Source: Apostichopus parvimensis (lineage: Eukaryota > Echinodermata > Holothuroidea > Aspidochirotida > Stichopodidae). Taken from it: DNA of 64,000 nucleotides. The position numbers and the translations under genes are program-made. This document shows positions 1-12,800 of this stretch, piece after piece. The notes below the pieces were generated by a model. That model was not told where the DNA came from. It did no database searches and saw only the letters and a list, made by a program, of their open reading frames with translations. Numbering within the stretch: the first letter of the stretch is position 1; the number at the start of each line of letters is the position of its first letter. The stretch covers positions 24,357-88,356 of the forward strand of contig KN887597.1 of assembly GCA_000934455.1 (NCBI GenBank). Reading direction: 5' to 3'.

Positions 1-536
1 TAATGGTAGATAGTCTTCACACACTGATGTGTGTTGCAATTGATATCAGGGCTTAGCATTACTTTGGCAACAAAAGTTTGTGTGCATAAATTGCTGTTGT
101 TGTATTAGGGCTTTGTTAGAAATTTCCCTATGAATGGAACTAATGAACAGCAGCAAGGAACCATGAAATGTTTTCATTCTGGTTGTAACTTGTTAAAGAT
201 AGGGAGTTTGAGTTAAATAAATAAAATGTGACAAGTTTATGAAATAATTCTAACTGATATTAAATTGATAAGTTTGTGTGATAATTTGTTCCATAGTAAT
301 ACAAAATTGAATCAAACAGAAATGTGAGAATACAAGGAATTTTCCATACTGTATATATACCAGAACAAATAAAGAAGAGGAACAGGTTCATAACAAGTAG
401 GATTAGAATCAAATAATTAAAGGATATTTTTAGCATTGAAAGTCATGGTATAAGTTTTTTTGCAGCTTTTATGTGAATGTTTACCTTCAAGTTGTTTGAA
501 TTAGTGTTTTTCTTTTCTGTTTATTGCTTCATTTAG

Positions 537-857
537 GATGACCAAAGACAGTTCTCTATTCAAGAGGGTTCTTATCTCACTCTCAATGAAGATGGGAAAG
601 AACTCCTACAGAATTCAAATCGCAAAGCATCAGAACAACTTCAGTCTGAACTGGACGGCATCCAGAAACTCTGGTACAGCCTAAACAGCCGCATGAAAAG
701 GTGTGCTGCACATCTATCCGACATTCTGAAGGAATGGCACAGTACAGACGACAACATCGTAGAACTGCAAGACTGGCTGCAAGAAGTCAAAGAGGAGACC
801 TCCAGAGAAGTGTCCAGCCAGTATGACAGCCTCTCAAAACATCGCAAGGCATGCAGT
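537..857 (+). CDS. SYNE: nesprin exon: end of one spectrin repeat and helix A of the next
   Basis: The exon has 107 codons, phase 0 at both ends, after ATTTAG and before GTAAGT. The protein starts [11 protein letters not shown], reaches a helix-C-like segment with the spectrin-type Trp (QKLWYSL), and then shows a helix A with the W-(x)n-LxxWL pattern ([19 protein letters not shown]). It ends at SKHRKACS. A short antisense ORF over it is a shadow. Confidence 0.85.
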
Positions 858-3800
858 GTAAGTAAAACGAAACATTGAAAGAAATTTGAAAAAAATAATT
901 AAGAAAATCAATGAGAGATGACCAACTAGTTAATGAAGACTGTTCATGTTAAAAGAATATGTATTGTGTTTTTACTCCCACTCCCTCCATCCCTCTACCC
1001 CCCCCCCCACCCCCACCCACCTTATTGCTAAACACATCCGAACTCATCTGCCTGTAATGAAGCAAACAGAAATAGGTGTTGAAGTGATGGGTCAGTTATA
1101 TTATTTGAGGCTCAAATGTTGTTGTCAGATTTCAATAAGCAAAATATCTTCATCAGTCCAGTAGTCATCTTACTTTGTAATAAATATGTGCAAATGTTTT
1201 GATATTAAACTATTTCGTGGTATTTTGTGGAATATTTTGCATAGGTATGACTCAAGTATTTGAAAGCCAAAGACCTCTCATTTAACTGTTTTGTTCTATC
1301 TTCTACTTCCAAACCGTGCAGAAAACAGAAAAGATATTCTCGATAAAGAAATCCGAGCTGGAGAAGTTGCATAAGTCGGAGCATCGTTTGTCACAGGCTG
1401 TTAGTCCTGATGACATTTCAGTCCTCCACGAACGCTTAGTTTTACTTTCAAAACAGTTGGATGAGCGTCACTTGCAAAATCTCCAAAGGAAGCAACAAAT
1501 CACAGACAAGCTCAACGAATGGACTCGATTCTCTGACAAGTGCAAGGAAATGTTTGATTGGATGAACGGGATGCAGATGAAAGTGTCACAGAATGGAGAC
1601 CTAAGCATGGAAGATCTGTTGGATAAACTCAACACAGTAAGTTGCAATTTTTTGGTTCCATTTTGTGCTGCAATCATTAGGTAACTGAACTTTTCTTAAA
1701 TTGGCTGGGAGGGAGGAGGGGACGGTGGTGGGTGCAGAGGGGTTGGCCTTTGTCAAACAAGCTATTTGAGGGAAGGGGTCAGGAACATAAGGAGGGGATT
1801 GGTCAGTTTGATGCAAAGGGCTTATCACTTGTGTGAATATTCATGTATGTGCATATTCATAAGTATATAAATATTCATAAGTATATAAATATTCATAACA
1901 ATATAGAGCAGGTAAGTAACTACAAGAATCTCTGAAAGGAATACAACAAGAGGATTTCCCAGCAGTGAGGAATTTTTCCCAATTAAAGTTTTGTATCATG
2001 AAATCATTAAAACAACTTATTTACAAGTGATCCTGCCTCCAATCAAAAAATTGATATACATTTAAGTGTTGCAGTGAAATCTCTTTGTACTGGATATTAA
2101 ATTTGTAGGTGTCAATCTGTTTTGAAGCCTGTCAATGGGTCAAGAGAAAAGGGCCATCCATTCTATCTTTCTTGTTCAAAACATCTGTTTGCTGGTGATT
2201 ATTTCCAGTTGTTAATATATAAACCATTTTAGACAATGCTGAAGATGAGCTAAAGAAAACTTTGAGATTGGAATGACAACATCTAATGTACTTTTTCTCT
2301 CTTTTTGTCTTCACAAAATGACAGACTTCAAATTTAATTCCAATTTATGAAAAATTGTTTATGTTTGTAATAGTTATTAGTATCTTAATAAGGTTCTTTA
2401 AATCAAGTTCAAGGCAGACTTTTGATTGTCCAGACATCAGAATGAGATTACGTGAGTTTCATTGAACCCATACACCAGAAAAGTACTTTAATAATACTTA
2501 ATTCAACATCTGCAATTTGTGAGTGAACTGTTAGTGTCAGAATGAGTGAATTGAACAATTTGAGAGAAATCTGCAAATCTATAAAGTTAGTTTCATTGAG
2601 TACATTCTCTAGAGTAATACTTTCAAGAATACTTTCTCCCTAAATTTGAAGATTCATTGAGGATTGTTATCATATTTCAGCTCCATTGAAAAAGATCATC
2701 TTCAACTGCTCAGTTATATTTGCCAGCCCTATGACATATTAATCATTTGAAGAGTTAGCATGACACACAATAAATCTTACTATTTAGTCACTCAGGAGTT
2801 GAATGCAGATGTTTTACAGTCACAGAAATTAGGCCAGAAAGATGTCATTTTGGGATCAAAAGTCTTTGGTGTCTTTTCTCTGTGAACAAATTTGATGTAA
2901 ATAGTGAACTAGCTCCACACATTCAATTCCTTTCAAATTTTAATTGGTAGTACCTGTCATTGCCATGGTGACTGTCAGCTGATCATTCTAGACAGACAAT
3001 CAACTTTCAAATTAAAAAAAGATTTCAAGATTAATTTGTCATAAGCCATGTGATTATAGAAGAGCAAAAGCATAAACATATATGGATCATTGAAAAATGG
3101 TGACGTTCATCTTCATATCAGTGATACTGTAGTAGTATTCTGTGGTAGATCATCTTAATTCAGTCGACTCCAACTACCAGGAGTTGATTGTGAACCTATA
3201 TCTTAAATTTTGTCTTTAAATCATAAGTTTTATAAAAATATGTAAAGTTAAGAAGGCATGACCTTTCGGTCCAAGCAGGATCTTCTTCAGAGGCTAAACT
3301 GAAATATTTAGCGACACAGGATTTTTGTAGTAGGTAAGCAGTTTCCAACCAGTTTTCTTCTCACTTTGAAGTTAAGAAGAAAACAATTCTCTTTGCAGCT
3401 CAAGGTTTATGAATATGTATCCTCCACTTGTTCCATATGTTTTTTTTATTTCAGTATCAATCAGTTTTTCACTACAAGTTGTCTTTCTTATGTGAGAATT
3501 GTACATTTCCACTTGAGTTATTTTACAGTTATTGTTTATTGAAAGGCATTTGGTTATCTTTATCGACATTTCTTTCAAAGAAAACTAAATTACCAAAACA
3601 AATAATATGGTCACCCATTGGTGATACTTAGTGGCATATGTGGGGGCAATATTCCTTAAGTTTGTAACAATGAAGCAGCAAGTGTGGTTCAAAGTTAACA
3701 AAATGTAAGCCTTTCTGTTATACTGCCACCTATGAAGAACATGTCTTCCATGAAAACAATACACTGATGCAGTAGGAGACTCAGTTTATTATCATCAACC

Positions 3801-6800
3801 ATTGGAGAAGGAAAAATGGCCATCTATCTAAGAAATGTGTCCGGAAAACCTTGACAAAATGTATAGGTATCATCTAACAGGTTACTAGTGTATAAATTGA
3901 TACCCTTGAAAATGTGGAATGTTTATTGAAGCTTAACTGACAAGCAGGATGCTTCTGAAATATTATAGGATTATGGTAAATGCAGTTACCATATCACTGA
4001 TTGTAATCTCTCAAGGGGCTTGTAATAACGACTTGTTTGTCTCAAATAAACTCCCCCAAGACTGGGTATAAAGTACCAGTAACATTGAAGCCTTCGACTG
4101 TGCATCATCATATAAAGGGTTTCTTAAGATATAAAGTTTAAAGGGGAGCTATCAAAACAGTCACGCCAAGGATTTGCATAACATCGCAGAAGGGAACAAC
4201 TTTATTGTGCTTTTGAAACAAATGTGTTCATGGGTGGATAGAAAAATTATGTTCCTAGCCTTCTTCAGTTTGTCATGTAGTTGGGAACTAAGGTGCAAAA
4301 GGATTTGGCTTGAGGGTGTTCATTTTTGACCATGTCAGACATCAGAAATTGAAATTATTAATGGTGTGAATAATGGTGTGAAAAAATAAATTAAAAACAA
4401 CTGTCAACTTCTTTTGACAGTCTTACTTGCACCCTCAAAAATGGAGTTTTAGGTGACACTTGTAGGTCTATGGACTATAATGTAGGCCTACACATACTAA
4501 CTGCACAATTCTCATTGAAATTCACATTGAAAATCTTAGTCTCTGTGGGTGTCATAGAGTTCATATCTGTATATTTTCAGTAAACACGAGCATAGTGATT
4601 TCTTCCTGATGGATGGTAAAGTTTCATGCTTTTGAATCAAGTATGTCATTTCATGATCACTTTAAACATCAGTTTACCGTTGTCTGTGACTTAGAACTAC
4701 GCTCTATACCATATGTACAACACAGTCATTTTTAGTAACAGTTGGGTACAAAATGAGACTTTATCATATAAACAACATTGTGAATTGATTTTGAGCTGGT
4801 CAATACTAAACTCTTATAATGATGAACATAGCTCAATGCAATGAGTCAAGTTTCATTTCAACATTATGAAGTTAGAAATGAACATTTGATAACAAAAATA
4901 ATAATTTTAAGAGTGATGTCTTAGTTTGATTAAATGTACAATTTTATTTTGTGTTTCTTGCTGACAAATGCCAAACACATGCTTTTATAAGTATTAATTT
5001 TTTTTTTTTATGAATTTCACTGAGTTGTGAGGTAGTGTCACAGGAATCTCCAACAGTAGCGGAGCGTCCATACAGTCAGGGGGGGGCGGATGCCCCCCTG
5101 ACGGACTCAAATGGACTGCTGGCGCCCTTTTCAGCTTTTTACCACTTTTTACTTATTTGCGATTATTGACTTTTTAATTGCGCTCTCATCTACCTATTGA
5201 CATTTGTCACATTTTGTTGGTGTAATTTTCTGACAAAATGGCGATAACACCTATTTATTCTTCGTTTATCTGCAAATTAGCAAGGCCCGGAAAGGGTCAT
5301 TTCCGGCGATCTAGAGTGTATCTTTACTCAAAAAATTTCTGTACGCTCCGCGCCAACCAATGGTGGCGCTCCGCTTAGATAGTGTCGAAAGCGCCCCTAC
5401 AGACTATTCTCGTCCCCCCTGACCAATTCCCCTAGCTCCCTCCGCCACTGATCCCCAACCCTGATATGAACTACTCTCCATAAATCAATCTCCCTAATTC
5501 AAAGATTGCTATTTTTATCACAATGTTTTTGCCCAAAATAGCAAACTGTATGCATTGGTTATTACTTGAGAATTTATTGTCTTGACTCTACTAGTGGTAT
5601 CAAAAGATTAGAAAGGGTACCTTTGGTTCTTTCTGTGGTGATCATGGTGCCATTAAAGTATGTATGTGTGTATGTATTTAGATCCTCCTGCAAGCAGGAA
5701 CTCGCGAAGAAGCCATCATTGGCTTATCATGTCATGTCTCTTAGATTCATATTTTAACGTCCATGATTATGAATTGTCAATTGTCAACTACTCTGTAACT
5801 GGACGACATACATTAATCTTGGAGTGACTTGAACTGGGGACTTTATGATTGAAAGGCACCGTCGTTAACCGCTGAGCTAACACTCCCTAAAGTACCCATG
5901 GAGTAATAGTATGGAGCGCATCAACACACTATGCCAGCTGCTGCCTTGAGTTTTATAGAGCTGGCATTCTGCATACATATCACAACCTGACAATTTACAA
6001 GTGTGTGCATTACCCACAGCGATGGACTTATGGTTGCTAAGGGCCCCAAACTGAATATTAACTGTGCAAAAGATCTAGTGCTTTGCAAGTGACGATGATT
6101 GTTCATGATACATTGTAACGACCGACAATGGAGCTTCAGATTTTCTTAGTGTATGCCTATATTTCTTTAGGATGTGCCTTTCATTCGCTGTGATAACCAG
6201 ACTGTCATCTTCACATGTTTGTCGAGAATGGAAGAGAGACTATGTACGTCAGTCGGAAAAATCATTTGTCCAATCAGCTTATACAACGATAAGGAATTCT
6301 TGTGAACTGAATGATGTTCGAGTGTTATTTGCGGCATTCAGCCTCTTCGGAATGACAATGTTTACTCATCAATGTCGTTTTCTGACTAATACTCTCTATG
6401 CTACGCTGACTTGATATATATTTACTGCATTTTGTGAGTGATTAATTGAGTGGGAGGAGAATATTAATGCATGTAATTATGCAGAAAGCAAACCAAAAAC
6501 TCTAATCTTCATCACTAGACACACGAATAGGACATTTTGGGTAAATTTTGATGGTGGATTGTAAATTGTGTAAATTCTTGATCGCTATACGTGTCTGGCT
6601 TTAATCACTTGTAATAGCAACGTGCACATAGTCAATTAAATCCTACAGTTTATAGTATCAAATATGACCAACTTTTTGTAGAATCCTTTGCCTTTTGAAG
6701 CATAAACTAGGTTGGTTTTGGTGTCTAGAGTAATGCAATATGTACGGATTAGAGTTTAAGCCTAGTGTGAATAGATCTTAGCAGTGTGTAACCTGTTTTA

Positions 6801-9800
6801 TGGAAAGTTGATTCAACTTTTAAATTATTTAATACTAACATTACCTTGAAAGGAAAATTTGTACAAAAATATCTGATTTGTACAAAAATATCTGCATTAA
6901 GAAACAATAGATTTTGATATCCATCAATATTTGTAGAGTTTTGTAGAGTTTGAGAGATTTGTAGAGTTTGCTATTTCTAATTAGTTTCAATAAGTTAGAA
7001 CAATTACACACTCATGGGAGAAGAACTGATAGCATTTCAGAAAAAAAAGTAATTGTGAAAAATAAAAACACTTTTAACAACAATTAAATTCTAAATCCTT
7101 CTTTAGTTTGTCGATGTAATGCACTGTTGAAATGATTTTGTCTCAACAGGTTTTTGAACAAAGTCAAAACAACTTTAGGCTGCTGCCATGACATCAGAAT
7201 TCACATTGGATTTAATTCTAACACGTTTTCAGTTTGAATTTAATTTGACATATGATCATTGAGATTAATGTTCAGTAACATTATTAAAATCTCTCTCTAG
7301 GCTAACCATTTTAAAGTACTCAAGCAGATCTACATAAGTGTGACTTGGTGATAATGCTAATTTTCTATGTATGGACATAGGTGATTAATTAATTTGTAAA
7401 TTTAAATAAAAGCCAATTATCACTGGTACTAAACCTATACTCAAAGAGTAAAATGTTTCATACATGAATGATCATTCTTTTGAATAATGATAACAAATAA
7501 AAATAAAAATTACTGAAAAAGGTTTTTGATGATGGAATCTAAGTTAAACAAATAGAAATGATTTACTGGTCGAAGAGTACATGAACCCTATACACATGAA
7601 AATACTTTACACTGATGTATCTAATTGATCTTTACTCCGAATTAACCTGATTTTTTTATTCAGTCAGTCTGTCTCCCCTTCAAATCCAATCTTCTATCCA
7701 ACACGAGATTCTCAGTAGAATCATAATAAACAGGCAAACAAGTTGCTGGTGGTAGAAATTAATAACATATTGTGAGCAGATGTTTTGCGATATCGGCATT
7801 AGTACTAGATCAAGATCAAAGCTCGAGAGAGGGATTTTGACAATCTATGCCAGCTAACTCATACAGGACAATCTAGTTTCTGCTTAAATTGTATAAATTC
7901 TAACCTTCAATCGCTATATTGACTGTTTCAGTTTGCGATACTTGGTTCATTTGTTTACTGATCGGTCTGTAAATTTTACTTTGGAGGTGATTGACTTGTA
8001 GGTGTCCTAGCAATGGCTTTGAAGGGTAAACATATCTTAAGATTGTACCTATTACTCAGAGTCTCTCATCTGTGGCCAGTGATGTAGCACTGCAAGATCA
8101 ATTGTGCTATCTTAGATACAGACCAAGCAAGTCACACCACATAGCTCGGATCATAAAAAATTTTCAAAGAAAACAGCAGATCTTGAAGATCCAGTGTATT
8201 GATTGATCTGTCAGAAATTTGTGGAGGAAGTAGAATTGAAAATACATTTGCAAACATGTTTAATATTCTGGACGTACATTAAATATTTTTACAGCATGTA
8301 GTTGATTTTTCAATCTCTCCACGAAAGTTACCCCAGCTGAGACAAGATGAAGAAAAGTGTGTGTTGTGTTTTCTCATCTTAAAAAGTTTTGCTGCTCTTG
8401 GAAACAGAATGGACGTATCAAATTTCACAACAACATGTGACCTGACACTACAGAAGATTAAAATAATAGAGGAAGGTGTCAGTGTGTAAAGAAGCTATAT
8501 GTTAACTTCACTTTAGTTGAAGACAGCTGCTCAGGCTTGGATCAAGCTATTTACATGTTTATATATTGTGTGCAAGTACTTGACCTGTTTACTTGTTTGT
8601 AGTATGCCAGCAAGCATCTTGTTTGTGGAATAGAATTTTAAAAACTGTTTACAACTCTGAAGGAAAAATAAAAATCTGATTTAGATTTAATTTTATCTTC
8701 AAGGAAGGATCATCATCATAGAGAAAGAAAAGGATCAATGTATTCACATATTTTTTGATGGACTTATATAACGTTGTGTAATTTTTGCCTACAGTTTTCG
8801 TCCAAACCTTATGAGCATCATTAATTTTTAAAGTGCATTATCATAATTCGTTCACACATTACAGGAAGTACATCTCACGGGAAGTCCATAAATAAATGTT
8901 AATTGATTAATAGCAAGGTTGTTATTGTGATTTATTATTTAGTGTGATTTATTATGAGTGATTTGAAGTTTACTATGGTACGTGTAAAGGCTTATACGCC
9001 CTTATATGGAAAGTGGTTATGTCATACCGGCAATGACTGCATGCATTAAGCAATTGCAAGAGTTGAGTGCTGCGTATAACTATTGGTTTCACTGTCATAT
9101 ACAGAGAGTATAAATACCATAAGTCGTAAATGGCTTATAGGACATAATACAAACTATAAGTTGTGTCAGCTACTCTATGGCAAAGACAAAAGTTTGTCAA
9201 TATTTTCTAATCAATTTTTTTCTAATACTATACTCATGAAAAGAATGAACTGAAAGCAACTTAAACACACCTTGTTCGCTATTTCATTGATATAACTATG
9301 TCAAGTGGCAGATGTTGGAATTTATATCAGTTGAGGAAATATATGCTACTTCTCAAAGCAACATGGAACAACTATGGAAATATATATTGCAATCGGTCTG
9401 AAAATACAAGATAAAACAATGGATGACTGAGCCATATGTGGTATTTTAGAAGTCTCTGAACTTAGAATTCTTGAATATTTAACAATTCAGGTCAACATCA
9501 ACAGTTAGAGATGGTTTAACCTACAATTTGCATTCATTATTCATATGCAATTGGAAAATAAGTGTTGCTGTGTTTTGTGACTATACCAAGATAAAATTAA
9601 AAAACCTAAAAATGCTGGATTTCAAGTTGTATTCAAGTGAAAAAATGGAAATGATGCCATCATTGCCATGGATGGTCATTGGGATGCATACATGTTCAAC
9701 TATGACAAATTTAGCAGCGTGTTAGTGCATGGAACATGTTACCATAGCAACGCTATGGCATTTTTCAATGTACTCCTAGCCGATGCTGTTCCAGACCATG

Positions 9801-12800
9801 AGGTATAGTGGTATAGTTATACTATTGTGAATGTTTTATTATTTAAGTTAATGCCTCCTGGCATATTAGAATAATAAAATTATTATGAGATGTACGGTTA
9901 GCTATATACAGTCTTTATTATCATAGGCGTAGGAGCCTAATTTGATTTTTGGGGGGGGGGGGGCTGTAACCACTTGCCCGAAAAATATAACCAAAATTTT
10001 TCGCATGCGTTCAACATGTTAATGTGAATCTCATATAGGAATTCATCGGTTATTACATCACACGCCAATAACATACAATCATTTTCCGTGTTATTACCCT
10101 TCCATATTGGTTATTATTATTGGGGAAGTCGTTACAATAATAATGATAATAATAATATAAGTTTAACCATTGAAAAACACATTGCAAAGTATTCTTCTTT
10201 CAGTAGGTGCCCGAAAAATTCTCAGCATATTGCCCGAATTTTCCCAAATTTTGGGTTGGGGGCTGCAGCCCCCCAGCCCCCCCCCCCCGTCTCCTACACC
10301 TATGCTTATTGTCTGAGTAGCACAGGTAAATCCTTATGGCCATGCCTAGCTCTCTCCTTGAATGTCTGTCATCCCCATCCCCAGAAGGGATGCACCGGAT
10401 CCAAATATTTGGATCCGGCCGGAACTGGATTTTTTCATTACACAAAAGAAAATCATTAATAAGAAGTAGAAGTATGAAACAAGGAGCAAATCTTAGGTGA
10501 GGTATACGCATATTATATTCTCAAGTGGCTCGGTGTTATCTGTCCTGTCCTGCTTCATCTGTATATTCAGAGCGTCTTTTCTCTGAAGCAGGAAAATTTT
10601 TTGACCAGCAACGTGCTCACCTTCTTCCGAAAACTGGAGAAAAACTTCTCTTCCTTCATCACAATTTGAGAAAATATGTTCAACATTACATTCCCAAATA
10701 GCAATGTTACAGTATATATGAAGAAGGAAGAAGGAATGATAGCTTGAAACCTCAAAAAGATATAAATATGGAAATCATTTTGTTAGATCAGTCACATGTT
10801 GTTAAATTATTTACTAAGATAATTGTCTCTGTATGTGGTAACTATAGAAAGGTTACTTTTGAAATTGTTTTCATTGTCAGCTCTGGAATTAATCTTTTTT
10901 GATGAGAATTAAAGTTATTCTAAGGTTTAAGAATGAACTTTAAGATGAAGTGGTTTTTGTGGAATTAAAACAAATTCAGACGTATTTAACCATATAAGAG
11001 ATTGTTTCACACATAAAAATTCAGAGAAAACATGAATGCCAACAATAATGGGAAAGTAAAGATTCAATGGAACAGTACTTTGACTGATAAGTATATGAAT
11101 GGTCTATTTTAACTGCACAATATTAAACTGATGAAGGCTGCAAGAAATGATTTCACTGCAAACTGTATTTGTTGTATATAGCTTCATATTATTACAGTAG
11201 TTGTATTATTTTGGTTGATCTTTAGAAACAGTGGGTCAGACCATTGAGAAAATTAAATTAAACATGTTAAACCTAATTTTCCTTACTTTGAATGTTTTTA
11301 TTAATTTTTGGAAATAGTTTACATTGATTTAAGTTAATACCAACACCTTTTTAAGGAATAAATTCAGGCCAGATTTTAAAAAAGATCCGGCCAGATTTTG
11401 AAAAAGATCCGGCCGGATTTTGAAAAATATCCGGCCGGAACCGGAACCGGATAATTGCTCACTATCCGGCCGGATAGTCCGGCCGGACCGGATATCCGGT
11501 GCATCTCTCTCTACCTGTCCCGAACATTTAGATGAAATCGCCTCACTCATTCGTTTGAATTGAATGAATTAACATAACAGAGAGTTGTGAGTGGCCCGCC
11601 TCAGGTTAGGTTTCTTTAGTATTTTCTTCCTCGGAATACAAAAACGAGAAAAAAATGCAACATGCGGTAACAACTATTTAAGAAGAATTTTTCGAATTAA
11701 AAATGATAGTTAAAGAACCAAAGATTTCCGTTATCAATTGTCAAGCATTCAGGTAAGAGATGCAAAATAATGCTCTGGAAGGTAGATTTTCCCAAACATA
11801 TGCAAAGGAAACTGAATCTTTTGAACAATTGGTATCGTGCAAAATGTATAATTGGTATTAATTGACACTTTCTTAAGAGGCACAATAATTGTTTGAAGTG
11901 GTAGGGGGAATAAACATTTATAAGATAACTTGTATTTTTTTATCATTCATACCCTCTTATAGGACCACCAAGAAGAAATTACAGCTCAGGAAAGTAACAG
12001 GAATTATTTGAAAGATCTGGGTGAGAGACTGGTTGAAGCCAGTAATAAAGCCAAGGCGAGCGACATTGAATATAAACTAGCCAAACTGGACGATCAGTGG
12101 CAACAATTGTTGGACTTGAGAGAAGCAAGGTGAGTAGGAAACCGCATTTCTACTTTATTCCTCCATGATTTGGGAAAGTTGTGGAATATTTTATCATCAC
12201 ACAGACTGCAGACATGTATAGAAGCAGATTAAGATAAATTGTTAGATGTTAATTAATTGTAGACACCATGCATCTCATCTTCATCCCTGCAGTAGGCCTT
12301 CTGCAAACAACCTTGAAAGTACTTCCATAGAATGTCTTCCCACTCCCACACAACTCGAACTCCTTAAAATAAAATCCACCCTTATTTAAGCTCCCATGGG
12401 CTTCCATCACAAACCCCCATTAATCCCCAAGGACAACAAAATCCTTGACCATAATAATAATCTAAAGTGAAGCCAGTGAGTGAGCTTACACACACAGTGA
12501 CACATGCATGCAATTACAGTACTACCTTCTGGTAGGCCCCACAGATAGTGGTCTGTGGTGGAATGATTTCTTCATTAGCAGGTAACTGCAAACCCACACA
12601 GTAAACAGTCTTGATTGCAGTAGCACAGTGGTAGTATACAAGTTCCTACAACACTGGGTTTATACTGTCAGTCACCGGTGTATTGCCCTGGTGTATTGCG
12701 TGTGTGTGGTTTTACTATCGTAAATTCAGTTTTCCTTGCTGGTAGCACCTCATGTGTGACTTAGTACACAGTTGTCAGAATGTGTTTGGAAGCTGTTTGG

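Larger units (their letters stand above)
1637..11962 (+). other. large nesprin intron, 10.3 kb
   Basis: No exon is needed here, because phases match across it. The supported contents are transposon-derived: a hAT-type MITE (5054-5450), a SINE copy on the minus strand (5658-5887), a second hAT-like MITE (9922-10304) and a decayed hAT element with transposase remains (10382-11511). A short dispersed repeat lies at 3255-3375. The rest (1-536 as well) is AT-rich intron in which I see nothing codable. The short ORFs have no splice or codon support. Confidence 0.7.

Noticed and set aside
10088-10511. ORFs of about 100-120 codons on both strands
   Set aside because: They span the MITE at 9922-10304 and the left end of the hAT relic. 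The Pro/Gly runs come from poly-C/poly-G tracts.
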